Of a DNA stretch of 64,000 nt, positions 54,322 through 63,001 are shown piece after piece. A model generated the notes under the pieces. That model saw nothing but the letters and a program-made list of their open reading frames with translations, was not told where the DNA came from and did not search any database. Source of the DNA: Marinobacter sp. LV10R510-11A (GTDB taxonomy: Bacteria > Pseudomonadota > Gammaproteobacteria > Pseudomonadales > Oleiphilaceae); NCBI RefSeq assembly GCF_900215155.1, contig NZ_LT907980.1, positions 2,666,001 to 2,730,000 of the forward strand. Reading direction: 5' to 3'. Position 1 is the stretch's first letter. Each line of letters begins with the position of its first letter. Position numbers and translations under genes: made by a program.

Positions 54322-55674
54322 TTACCTATTCAAACGCTCCATTTCTGCAAGCAACTCTTCTGTTTTCTCTTTCATCAAAGGTATGTCACCACGGGATTCC
54401 ACGTTCAGGCGAACGACGGGTTCTGTGTTGGACATGCGAAGGTTGAAGCGCCAGTTGTCGAACTCCACACTGAGGCCGTCTACGTAGCTGAGGCTCTTTG
54501 CGTCGGCACCGTATTTTTCTTCGATGGCCGCGATAACCTTGGGCGGGTTAGCGATGGTGCGGTTGATTTCGCCGCTGGCCGGGTAGGCTTCGATGCGGGC
54601 GTCGATGAGGGATGAGAACGGCTTGCCGGATTGGCACAGGCGTTCTGCGATCAACAACCAGGGGATCATGCCGCTATCGCAATAGGCGAAGTCCCGGAAG
54701 TAGTGGTGAGCGCTCATTTCCCCGCCGTATACGGCGTCTTCGTCACGCATGCGCTGTTTAATGAAGGCGTGACCGGTTTTGCTTTCGATGGCTTCGCCGC
54801 CGGCAGCTTCTACCAAATCCAAGGTGTTCCAGATCAACCTGGGGTCGTGGATGACTTTGCCGGGGCCGGTTTTGCGCAGGAACTGGTCAGCCAGCAGGCC
54901 GACAATGTAATAGCCTTCAATAAAACGGCCGTTTTCATCAAAAAAGAAGCAGCGGTCGAAATCGCCATCCCACGCAATACCCATCGCGGCGCCATGCTTA
55001 ATTACCGCATCCGCTGTAGCCGCGCGATTTTCCTCGATAATGGGATTAGGCACACCGTTGGGAAAGTTGCCGTCGGGCTGATGGTGCACTTTGATGAATT
55101 CGAAAGGCAGGTGCTTTTCGAGTTCGTCGATCACCAAACCAGCGCCGCCGTTGCCGGCGTTGACGACAATCTTCATGGGGCTCAGGGCAGCCGCGTCGAT
55201 GTATCCCAACAAGTGGTCTATATAAGCGCTGGTGACTTCCAGTGTTTCATATTTGCCCTGTACCGGGGCATCGGCAAAAGGCTCACGCACCCGGTCGCGA
55301 ATATCGTTCAGGCCATTGTCGGAGCTGATCGGGCGGGATTCTGGCCCGACCATTTTCATGCCGTTATGGTTTTTTGGGTTGTGGCTAGCGGTGACCATGA
55401 TGCCACCGTCCATTCCATAATGGCTGGTGGCAAAGTACACATATTCTGTGCCGCACAAGCCTATATCGAACACGTCGGCACCCGCTGCCATAAGGCCGGA
55501 GCTTAAAGCTTCGGTGATTTCAGGGCTTGAAAGGCGGATGTCGTAGCCGACAATGACTTTTTTAGCGCCTGTAATTTCCACATAGGCACGCCCGATGCGC
55601 TCGGCCAGAGCTGGATTCAGCTGTTCCGGCACACTGCCGCGCAGGTCGTAGGCTTTAAAGCAGGACAGATCCAT
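54322..55674 (-). CDS. Phosphomannomutase/phosphoglucomutase (AlgC/ManB type)
   Basis: A 450-residue mutase interconverting hexose 1- and 6-phosphates for LPS, exopolysaccharide or alginate precursors. It has the phosphoserine loop TASHNPKNHNG near residue 96, the metal loop DGDFDR near 238 and the sugar loop GGEMSAHHY near 317. Size and motifs fit the phosphomannomutase (ManB/CpsG) branch; which sugar is favoured cannot be read from sequence. A bacterioferritin gene lies upstream. Confidence 0.9.
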   Translation of the reverse strand: MDLSCFKAYDLRGSVPEQLNPALAERIGRAYVEITGAKKVIVGYDIRLSSPEITEALSSGLMAAGADVFDIGLCGTEYVYFATSHYGMDGGIMVTASHNPKNHNGMKMVGPESRPISSDNGLNDIRDRVREPFADAPVQGKYETLEVTSAYIDHLLGYIDAAALSPMKIVVNAGNGGAGLVIDELEKHLPFEFIKVHHQPDGNFPNGVPNPIIEENRAATADAVIKHGAAMGIAWDGDFDRCFFFDENGRFIEGYYIVGLLADQFLRKTGPGKVIHDPRLIWNTLDLVEAAGGEAIESKTGHAFIKQRMRDEDAVYGGEMSAHHYFRDFAYCDSGMIPWLLIAERLCQSGKPFSSLIDARIEAYPASGEINRTIANPPKVIAAIEEKYGADAKSLSYVDGLSVEFDNWRFNLRMSNTEPVVRLNVESRGDIPLMKEKTEELLAEMERLNR

Positions 55675-55683
55675 TGTCGGTAT

Positions 55684-56157
55684 TTACTCCGCAGCTGATT
55701 GCAGTTGAATATAGTTTTGAATGCCCATTTGATTGATCATTTCCAGCTGGGTTTCCAACCAGTCAATGTGCTCTTCTTCGCTGTCCAGGATGCTACGGAA
55801 CAGCTCGCGGCTGGTGAAGTCTTGAACAGACTCGCAATATATAACCGCTTCTTTCAGATCCACATGCGCGATGTGTTCGATTTTAAGATCGCACGCAATC
55901 ATTTCTTCAACGTTCTCGCCGATCATCAGCTTGTTCAGATCTTGCAGGTTGGGCAGGCCTTCCAGAAACAGGATGCGCTCGATCAGTTGATCAGCGTGTT
56001 TCATTTCATCGATGGATTCTTCGTATTCTTTAGCCGCAAGCTTGGTGATGCCCCAATCTTTGTACATGCGCGAATGCAAGAAATACTGGTTAATAGCCGT
56101 CAGTTCGTTGGCAAGGACTTTATTCAGAAACTGGATGACTTTCTTATCGCCTTTCAT
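55684..56157 (-). CDS. bfr: Bacterioferritin
   Basis: A 157-residue heme-binding ferritin that stores iron in a 24-subunit shell. Ferroxidase ligands lie in [10 protein letters not shown] (Glu18), [12 protein letters not shown] (Glu51, His54), ACDLKIEH (Glu94) and [13 protein letters not shown] (Glu127, His130). Met in MKHADQ near residue 52 is the heme ligand. ATG 56157 has AAGGAG upstream; the earlier frame to 56187 lacks one. The Bfd gene lies just upstream on the same strand. Confidence 0.94.
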   Translation of the reverse strand: MKGDKKVIQFLNKVLANELTAINQYFLHSRMYKDWGITKLAAKEYEESIDEMKHADQLIERILFLEGLPNLQDLNKLMIGENVEEMIACDLKIEHIAHVDLKEAVIYCESVQDFTSRELFRSILDSEEEHIDWLETQLEMINQMGIQNYIQLQSAAE

Positions 56158-56318
56158 TGCAGCACTCCTTAATCTCAGCCGACTCATTCAACCTTCTTTA
56201 ACGAAAGGTATTCCGGCCGGCTGGTTCGGGTTCAATAAACTCTCTCTCGTCACCCGACAAGGATAGCGCGTTAGGGCGCATTACAAAATTGCGGAAAGGA
56301 AATAAAGCCCAGAAGGCG

Positions 56319-56525
56319 TCAGGCGGGGCTTGCAAGCAGGTTCGCAAGGGCCATGTAATCCGGCGAGCGGCTTTCGCGCAGAATATCACGCGCCGTGCAG
56401 GCACAACGCCCACACTGGGTGCCTACGCCCAACTCTTTACCGAGCTGGCGCATGGAGGAAACACCGTTTTCTGCGGCTTCACGAATGTCCCGGTCTGTGA
56501 CTCCGTGGCAAAGACATACGTACAT
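56319..56525 (-). CDS. bfd: Bacterioferritin-associated ferredoxin
   Basis: A 68-residue 2Fe-2S protein that delivers electrons to bacterioferritin to mobilise iron. The four cysteines are in MYVCLCHGV (Cys4, Cys6) and GVGTQCGRCACTA (Cys38, Cys41). A site resembling a Fur box lies upstream, as in other bacteria where bfd is induced by iron limitation. Confidence 0.93.
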   Translation of the reverse strand: MYVCLCHGVTDRDIREAAENGVSSMRQLGKELGVGTQCGRCACTARDILRESRSPDYMALANLLASPA

Positions 56526-56554
56526 AATGCAATCTCACCAACGACTATAAATGT

Positions 56555-56573
56555 AATGATAATTATTGTCATT
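56555..56573. promoter_or_regulatory. Fur box upstream of bfd
   Basis: AATGATAATTATTGTCATT is a 19-base near-palindrome close to the Fur consensus (GATAATGATAATCATTATC). It lies 30 bases ahead of the bfd start on the minus strand, so bfd (and possibly bfr) is likely repressed by Fur with iron. Confidence 0.7.
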
Positions 56574-56623
56574 AGCATCAAGAATTGCAAGCCCATTGTA
56601 TTAATTTTGTGCAACGGATCGTT

Positions 56624-57916
56624 TCAGACCTCTGCTTCCCGGGTCAGGTTTCTGCAACCCGAGTCCGTAACCACTACATTATCTTCTATTCGTATCCCGC
56701 CACACCCGCGCAACTCGTCAATCAACGGGCGATTAATGTGGCGCCCAAGCGGGCCAGACAGAAGCGGTTCCAACAAGGAGGGAATGAAATACAACCCAGG
56801 CTCGATGGTAACCACCATGCCAGGCTCTAGCGTTCGCATTAGGCGAAGAAAGGGGGCGTCGGCAGGAGGCTTTACCGGCTTGCCGGCAACATCGTGTACC
56901 TGAACCCCAAGGAAATGCCCAATGCCATGAGGGAAGAAGGCACGGGTAACGCCTTCAGATACCATTTCCTCATCGCTCAGGTCGCTAACCAAGCCAGCAG
57001 CGCTTAGCAGAGCAGCAATACCTAGGTGCGTTTTGCGGTGGATGTCCACGTAATCAACGCCCGGAGCCACCATCTTGCAGAGTCGGAACTGCAGTTGTTC
57101 AAGCCCTTGCACCAATGCGCCAAAGCGCCCTTCCCCAACACCAGCGGTGGTGCGGGTAATGTCCGAGCAGTAACCCCGATAACGCACCCCGGCATCGATC
57201 AGTAAGCTGCGCGGCTTGGTGGGGGCTGCGGTGTCGTAGTACTGGTAATGCAGTGTGCCGGCGTGGTCGTTTACCCCAATAATGCTGTGATAGGGCGCGT
57301 CGGCCTCACGCTGCTGCGTTGCGCGCTGATACGCCAGGTTGATTTCAAACTCACTGGCACCGGCCAGGAACGCATCGCGGGCCGCTTGATGGCCTGCTAT
57401 TGCCAGCTGGTTAGCGTGCGCCAAGCAGGCTATTTCGTAGGCGGTTTTATGCACACGCGTTTCATCGAGCGCACCGCATAACGCACCTGGGTTGTTCTCA
57501 CCAGGCACCTCGGCCAATAGCGACGGATCACCAATAGCAGCTAACTGGCTCACATCGCCCAGGTCGGGCGCCGAGCGGCTCTTGCTAAAACGAATCTCGA
57601 ATTCCGCCAGCCACGGCTCCTGAGCCAGCTCAAGACTCGCGTGCCAAAAATCAACCGGCTGATACAGTGAAAGCAATGGTTTTTGGCCTGGCCGGATCAG
57701 CAGCCATGCGTGCTCAAAACCGGCCAGCCCCGTCCAATGCAGGAACGGGCCATAGCCCTGAAAGTGCCAAGACTGATCATCACCGTAACGCATGGGCGCC
57801 GCGCCGGAACTGATAAGCAAGCCGTCATAACTGTGGTCTTTCAGAACCTTCTCATAGCGGCCCTGAAGAATACCCACGTGATCAATTTGAAGAGACAACA
57901 GGTCGGTGTCAGGCAT
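56624..57916 (-). CDS. pepQ: Xaa-Pro dipeptidase PepQ (M24)
   Basis: A 430-residue dinuclear-metal prolidase that cleaves dipeptides with C-terminal proline. Metal ligands: LLIDAGVRY (Asp), CSDITRT (Asp), PHGIGHFLG (His), TIEPGLY (Glu) and IRIEDNVVV (Glu). The N-terminal creatinase-like domain occupies residues 1-150. ATG 57916 overlaps the end of the LysR gene by eight bases and has GGAAA upstream, so the two are probably one operon. Confidence 0.93.
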   Translation of the reverse strand: MPDTDLLSLQIDHVGILQGRYEKVLKDHSYDGLLISSGAAPMRYGDDQSWHFQGYGPFLHWTGLAGFEHAWLLIRPGQKPLLSLYQPVDFWHASLELAQEPWLAEFEIRFSKSRSAPDLGDVSQLAAIGDPSLLAEVPGENNPGALCGALDETRVHKTAYEIACLAHANQLAIAGHQAARDAFLAGASEFEINLAYQRATQQREADAPYHSIIGVNDHAGTLHYQYYDTAAPTKPRSLLIDAGVRYRGYCSDITRTTAGVGEGRFGALVQGLEQLQFRLCKMVAPGVDYVDIHRKTHLGIAALLSAAGLVSDLSDEEMVSEGVTRAFFPHGIGHFLGVQVHDVAGKPVKPPADAPFLRLMRTLEPGMVVTIEPGLYFIPSLLEPLLSGPLGRHINRPLIDELRGCGGIRIEDNVVVTDSGCRNLTREAEV

Positions 57917-58823
57917 ATTGGTTTTCCAGTGTTTTCCAGAGAGTTGAAAGGTCGTCTGAGCGTGCTTCACGCAGGCGGATTAGGCGGATTTCCAGCGGTA
58001 CATCCCAGCGCTCGTCGCCGGCCCGCGTTAGGCTGCCAAAATGCTCGCTTTTTTCCGTCATCCGGCTGGGGAGCCATCCCATGCCAAAGCCCTGTTTCAC
58101 CAGCGCCTTGATGCTTGCCGATTGGGTGTTCTCGTTCAGTGGCAAGAGTTTTACGGACTCTTTGCTGCGCGCCAGATGCGCTTCAATAGCAGACTGCAAA
58201 AATCCCCGTGAGTGATAGGCAATCAGCGGCACCGTTTGGCCTGCCGTTCCCGGCAGAGAAAACCGAGGTTCGCCGCTATCTGTCGCCACACTCACTGGCA
58301 CCAGCCACTCGCGGGCAAGCGTGATGGATTCGTACTCGCCCCGGCCCAGCCGGTCACCCCAGGGTAAATCCTGATGCCAGTAGCACAACACTAGATCGCA
58401 TTCGCCGCCGTCCAGGGCATCCAAAAACTGCTCCCCCACCCAGCTTGTCGCCTTAAGGTTAAGCTGTAGTCGGTCTGCAACGCCCACTTCCGTGGCCCAG
58501 CCCTGATAAAAGTGGGAAAACAGCCCTTGGGTAGACCCCACGCTAATACGCGACGATACTTCCGCTTCCATATCGGCAATCTGGCCCCGCACGTCCCGAA
58601 CGTCTCGGGTCACCCGCTGGCACAGTTCAAAAAACCGTTCCCCGGCAGGTGTCAGCGACAGCGGCAGCGTCTGGCGGTTAATCAGAGTGGCGCCCATGGC
58701 TTCTTCAAGCAGCTTGATGCGACGGCTGAATGTGGGCTGGCTTACATGCTGAAGTTCGGCCGCACGGGAAAAATGGCGCGTGCGAGCCAGCGCCATGAAG
58801 TCTTCCAACCAGCGTATTTCCAT
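57909..58823 (-). CDS. LysR family transcriptional regulator (HypT-like)
   Basis: A 304-residue LysR regulator: winged helix at residues 1-60 (FMALARTRHFSRAAELQHVSQPTFSRRIKLLE) and a periplasmic-binding-like effector domain (about 90-295). The N-terminus closely resembles HypT/YjiE (QseD), a hypochlorite-responsive regulator, but the effector domain of this one is not assignable. GGGGAG precedes ATG 58823; a TTG five codons upstream is weaker. Downstream is pepQ, upstream the Dpp transporter. Confidence 0.87.
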   Translation of the reverse strand: MEIRWLEDFMALARTRHFSRAAELQHVSQPTFSRRIKLLEEAMGATLINRQTLPLSLTPAGERFFELCQRVTRDVRDVRGQIADMEAEVSSRISVGSTQGLFSHFYQGWATEVGVADRLQLNLKATSWVGEQFLDALDGGECDLVLCYWHQDLPWGDRLGRGEYESITLAREWLVPVSVATDSGEPRFSLPGTAGQTVPLIAYHSRGFLQSAIEAHLARSKESVKLLPLNENTQSASIKALVKQGFGMGWLPSRMTEKSEHFGSLTRAGDERWDVPLEIRLIRLREARSDDLSTLWKTLENQYA

Positions 58824-58918
58824 GGGCTCCCCAGCCAATTAATAAAGAGTACAGTTAAAGAGTGACGGCTATTTCCAGACTATTCACGCCCGCATCATAG
58901 CCTATAGCCGCTATCCTC

Positions 58919-59929
58919 TTACAACCGCCCCTCTTCCACCGCATGGCAGGCAACCTGCGCACCACCATCCGTGGTGATCAGCAGGGGTATTTCCTGACGA
59001 CAGCGCTCATTGGCATAAGGACAGCGGCCATGGAATACGCACCCGGATGGCAGATTAACCGGCGTTGGTACCTCTCCCTGCAGCCGAATAAAGTTGGGCC
59101 TGTCGTCTTCCAGCTTGGGGATCGCCGAGAGCAACGCCTGGGTGTAAGGATGCCGTGGCTCGGCAAACAGTGTTTTGGTATCCGCCAGCTCACACACTCG
59201 CCCGAGATACATCACCGCCACCCGGGTGCCGAAGTGCTCTACCACCGCAAGATCATGGGTGATGAACAGGTACGTCAGGTTACGGGTTTCTTGGGCCTCC
59301 ATCAGCAGGTTCAGTACTTGGGCCTGAATGGATACGTCCAGCGCCGAGATGGGTTCGTCCGCCACGATGAACTCAGGGTCTACCGCCAGGGCACGCGCAA
59401 TCGCAATGCGCTGGCGCTGGCCGCCGGAGAATTCGTGGCCAAACCGGCTGCCCCAGTCCGGATCTATGCCCACGGACGCCATAACCTCCTGAACCTTGCC
59501 CCGCACTTCGCTGCGGGCCAAGTCTGGGCGGTGAAAATGAATCGGTTCTTCCAAGGTCTGCTGAATCGTCATACGCGGATTCAGAGAAGCGTAGGGGTTC
59601 TGGAAGATCATCTGCATTTTACGTCGATACGGCAGCACATCCCGACCTTTAAGATTATCGATACGCTGACCGCCGTAGTGCACCTCCCCTGCGCTGGGGG
59701 ACAACAAACCCATAATTGTGCGCGCAATCGTAGACTTGCCGCAGCCAGATTCGCCCACCACACACAGTGCCTCGCCTCTATGCACCTGCAGATCAACACC
59801 GTTGATGGCATGAACCGCCTCCTGCCTGCGCTGAAACCGACCGCCCTTGAAAGTGATCTGCTCCAGCAGGCTGCCAGATAGATCAAACCGTTTTTCCAGC
59901 CCGCGAATTTCTACCAAAGGGGAGGTCAT
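58919..59929 (-). CDS. dppF: Dipeptide ABC transporter ATP-binding protein DppF
   Basis: A 336-residue ATPase of the Opp/Dpp family. Walker A GESGCGKST near residue 59, signature FSGGQRQRIAIARAL, Walker B FIVADEPISALDV and the H-loop FITHDLAVVEHF are present, with the family C-terminal oligopeptide_C part containing CPYANERCRQEIP. It is the last transporter gene of the operon and overlaps dppD by four bases. Confidence 0.93.
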   Translation of the reverse strand: MTSPLVEIRGLEKRFDLSGSLLEQITFKGGRFQRRQEAVHAINGVDLQVHRGEALCVVGESGCGKSTIARTIMGLLSPSAGEVHYGGQRIDNLKGRDVLPYRRKMQMIFQNPYASLNPRMTIQQTLEEPIHFHRPDLARSEVRGKVQEVMASVGIDPDWGSRFGHEFSGGQRQRIAIARALAVDPEFIVADEPISALDVSIQAQVLNLLMEAQETRNLTYLFITHDLAVVEHFGTRVAVMYLGRVCELADTKTLFAEPRHPYTQALLSAIPKLEDDRPNFIRLQGEVPTPVNLPSGCVFHGRCPYANERCRQEIPLLITTDGGAQVACHAVEEGRL

Positions 59930-60936
59930 GATCCGGCCTCCTGCATGCGTTTCTCCTGCTCAATCAGGTTGCTGACTTCATAGCACGCCACATCCACATT
60001 GCCGGAGCGCACATACTCAGGCATAGATTGCCGGCACTGATCGGTGGCGAAATCACAGCGCGGGTGGAACGGGCAACCTGTAGGTACATTATTCAAGGAC
60101 GGCATGGAGCCAGGAATCTGGAACAGCCGCGCACCAGGCTCGCCCATCTGCGGCAATGCATTGATCAATCCCTGGGTATACGGGTGCTGGGCATCGTTGA
60201 TGATCTCCCGCGTTGACCCCTGCTCGATAATGCGGCCGGAATACATTACCAGCATGCGCTGAGTTACCTGGGAGACAACACCCAAGTCGTGGGTGATCAG
60301 CATCAGCGCGACGTTTTCCTGCTCACACAAATCCAGTAGCAACGCCATGATTTCGGCCTGTATGGTGACATCCAGCGCCGTGGTGGGCTCATCGGCAACA
60401 ATAATTTCCGGGTCCAGCAACAGGGCAATGGCAATAATCACCCGCTGTCGCATGCCGCCTGACAACTCGTGGGGATACTGATCAAGCCGTTTTTCCGGCG
60501 AGGGAATCTGCACCTTGCGCAGCTTGCTCAGCGCGATATCCTTTGCCGCTTTCGTGCTGATCCGGCGATGCGCCTTAAGGGCCTCAACCATCTGGGTGCC
60601 AATCTTCAGCACCGGGTTAAGCGTCATCATCGGATCCTGAAATATCATGGCAATGCGGTTACCGCGAATCTTGCGCAGCTCTCGCTCACCCATGGCAGCC
60701 AAGTTCCGGCCTTCGAACAGAACCTGCCCCCCGGCGATATAACCCGGGTTGGCAATTAGGTTGAGAATCGAGAAGGCCGCTACGGATTTACCGGCACCGG
60801 ACTCCCCCACCAAGCCTAACCGCTCGCCTTTATCGAGGCTGAAGCTGATACCGCGCAGGGCTGTAAGATCGCCGCCGCGCACGGCAAAGCGAACATCCAG
60901 ATCTTTTACTTCCAGCAGTGGTGTGTCGCTTTTCAT
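59926..60936 (-). CDS. dppD: Dipeptide ABC transporter ATP-binding protein DppD
   Basis: A 336-residue ATPase. Walker [16 protein letters not shown] near residue 40, signature [15 protein letters not shown], Walker [14 protein letters not shown] and [12 protein letters not shown] are present, and the C-terminal part ends in the Cys-rich [14 protein letters not shown] segment. It pairs with DppF to power uptake through DppB-DppC. It overlaps dppF by four bases and starts six bases after dppC. Confidence 0.93.
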   Translation of the reverse strand: MKSDTPLLEVKDLDVRFAVRGGDLTALRGISFSLDKGERLGLVGESGAGKSVAAFSILNLIANPGYIAGGQVLFEGRNLAAMGERELRKIRGNRIAMIFQDPMMTLNPVLKIGTQMVEALKAHRRISTKAAKDIALSKLRKVQIPSPEKRLDQYPHELSGGMRQRVIIAIALLLDPEIIVADEPTTALDVTIQAEIMALLLDLCEQENVALMLITHDLGVVSQVTQRMLVMYSGRIIEQGSTREIINDAQHPYTQGLINALPQMGEPGARLFQIPGSMPSLNNVPTGCPFHPRCDFATDQCRQSMPEYVRSGNVDVACYEVSNLIEQEKRMQEAGS

Positions 60937-60942
60937 GGTTTT

Positions 60943-61875
60943 TTAGCCCTTGTACAGCCGTGGGTTCATGACATCTCGCAGCCAGTCACCCAATAGGTTG
61001 ATGACCAGCACGAGCACGACCAGCACCAGGCCGGGAAGCAGGGTAATCCACCAAGAGCCGCTCTGGATGTAGTCAAAGCCGGATTTGATCAGCGAGCCCA
61101 GAGAAGGTTGGGTTTCCGGCATACCAAGCCCGAGGAACGACAGAGCCGCTTCGGAAATAATCGCGTTGGCGATCTGGACGGTGGCTATAACAAAAATCGG
61201 AGATAGCGTGTTGGGTAGAATATGGCGGAACATGATGCGGTTGGTACGAAAGCCCATCACCTTGGCCGCATCAACGTACTCTTTCTTTTTCTCCGCCAGC
61301 ACAGACGCGCGCACTGTGCGGGCGATTTGCGGCCATTCGGCGATACCTATGATAAAAATCAGCATGTAAATGGCGATCTCACCAAACATCAGGTTGCCGA
61401 AACTGGCCTTGAATACCGCGCCTACAATGATGGCGACCATCAGGGTGGAGAACGAAAGCTGAACATCGGCAATACGCATCAAGAGGGAATCTACCCGACC
61501 ACCCAAATAGCCCGCCAACAGCCCTAACACAATACCAAGTGTAGCCTGCAGTACCACGGCGCCAAAGCCGATCAGCAGAGACACCCGGGTACCATAAAGA
61601 ATGGTGGAGAGCATATCCCGGCCTTGGGAATCTGTACCCAGAGGGAACGCTGGGTCTGCGCCCTCCATGCCCAGCGGCGGCATTTCCGAGTTCATGATGT
61701 TGATTAGCGCCAGATCGTATGGGTCCGTTGGGGCTAGCAAAGGCGCAAAAATGGCTGCCAGCACCATCAGAAGCAGCACGAGAAAGCTGACAATAGCCAC
61801 CTTGTCGCGCTTGAAGCTGTACCAAAGAAAGGAGTCGCGAAAGCGATCCCAGCGTGAAAGAGTCGCTGTTGTCAT
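60943..61875 (-). CDS. dppC: Dipeptide ABC transporter permease DppC
   Basis: A 310-residue inner-membrane permease with about six membrane helices and the cytoplasmic EAA-type loop near 200-220 (EKKKEYVDAAKVMGF). The N-terminal segment DRFRDSFLWYSFKRDK is typical of DppC/OppC. Starts four bases inside the dppB stop region. The length is standard. Confidence 0.92.
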   Translation of the reverse strand: MTTATLSRWDRFRDSFLWYSFKRDKVAIVSFLVLLLMVLAAIFAPLLAPTDPYDLALINIMNSEMPPLGMEGADPAFPLGTDSQGRDMLSTILYGTRVSLLIGFGAVVLQATLGIVLGLLAGYLGGRVDSLLMRIADVQLSFSTLMVAIIVGAVFKASFGNLMFGEIAIYMLIFIIGIAEWPQIARTVRASVLAEKKKEYVDAAKVMGFRTNRIMFRHILPNTLSPIFVIATVQIANAIISEAALSFLGLGMPETQPSLGSLIKSGFDYIQSGSWWITLLPGLVLVVLVLVINLLGDWLRDVMNPRLYKG

Positions 61876-62920
61876 GCTTTCTTACCTGTCAGTTTAACCG
61901 TGGGGTTCACCAGCCCGTAAACCAGATCCACCAGCGTGTTGGTAATCACAAAAATCAGACCCACCACCATCAGATAGGCGACAATCAGAGGAATATCACT
62001 GCGGGTAATGGCTTCCAGAAACATCAGCCCAACGCCCGGCCACTGGAACACGGTTTCCGTAAGAATCGTATAGGCCACCATTACGCCAATCTGCACGCCG
62101 CCTACGGTGATAACCGGCAGCATGGTGTTCTTAAGGGCATGAAGAAAGTTAATCCGCACCGCGCTCAGGCCCTTGGCCCGGGCGTAGCGAATGTAGTCGC
62201 TTTGCAGCACTTCCATCATCTCCGCACGAATCAAGCGGATGAACAGCGGCAGCATGATGGACGCCAGCGATACACAGGGCAGCACCAGGTGCAACAGACC
62301 GTTCTTCGAGAAAAAGCCGGAATCCCAAGTGCCGAAAAGATGGGTTAATTCATCGCCGCGGCCATAGGACGGCAGGCCTCCTTCGGTGCTTAGAGCGCCG
62401 TTTAGCCATTGCCCCCAACCGGTATCCACGGGAAACCACGCAACCGTCACGCCTATGGAATATATCTGGATAAGAACAATGGCCGTAAGAAATACCGGGA
62501 TGGATATGCCGACGGTACTCACGCCCATAAAAAGCTTGGCCATCAACGCCTGTGGCCGAATCGCCGCATAGACACCAATGGGCACCGACAACAGCATGAT
62601 AATTAGGCTGGACCCGATCACCAGCTCCAGAGTCGCCGGCAGGTGCTCAGAAATCACCTCAAGGGTAGGCTTGCCGTAAAAATAGGAGGTGCCCAGATCG
62701 CCCTGAACCGCATTGCCGGCAAAGCGAAAATATTGAACAACCACGGAATCATTCAACCCCAGCTCATCGCGCAGGGCTTCCCGGCCTCCAGCGAGACAGA
62801 CATACCCACCATTTGCTGAAGTGGATCTCCCAGACCGTCCTGAATGGCAAACGCGATCACACTGATCACGAACATAACCAGCACTGCCTGGGATATCCGT
62901 TGAACCAAAAACGCTAACAT
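61872..62920 (-). pseudogene. dppB: Dipeptide ABC transporter permease DppB, interrupted by a one-base frameshift
   Basis: Two reading frames together give a DppB of about 349 residues. From ATG 62920 the first frame reads MLAFLVQRISQAVLV through SVSLEA, then hits TGA at 62755-62753. The other frame carries REALRDELGLNDSVVVQYF and continues to the end (61872). The break lies at 62782-62784, where GAGGCCGGGAA lacks one base from the expected GAGGCCCGGGAA. Downstream frame has four to five membrane helices and the EAA-type loop YIRYARAKGLS. This could be a real mutation, a sequence error, or slippage in a short run; all other genes of the operon are intact. Confidence 0.8.
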
Positions 62921-62951
62921 GAAGGATTTACCGCTAATGAGTATTTTAAAG

Positions 62952-62976
62952 CCTCTCTCCCCTTGCGGGAGAGAGG
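62952..62976. terminator. Hairpin between dppA and dppB
   Basis: CCTCTCTCCC (62952-62961) pairs with GGGAGAGAGG (62967-62976) around a five-base loop. It has no T run. Such stems between a binding-protein gene and its permease genes commonly protect the first mRNA part and lower expression of the rest. Confidence 0.5.
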
Positions 62977-63001
62977 TTTGGAGAGAGGGGGCATGCTCCT
63001 C

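Noticed and set aside
54631..55506. A 291-codon plus-strand frame opposite the phosphomannomutase gene
   Set aside because: A shadow; the minus-strand gene has the catalytic phosphoserine, metal and sugar loops.
62952..62976. A promoter for dppB at the hairpin
   Set aside because: No convincing -35/-10 pair was found; the symmetry suits an RNA stem better.
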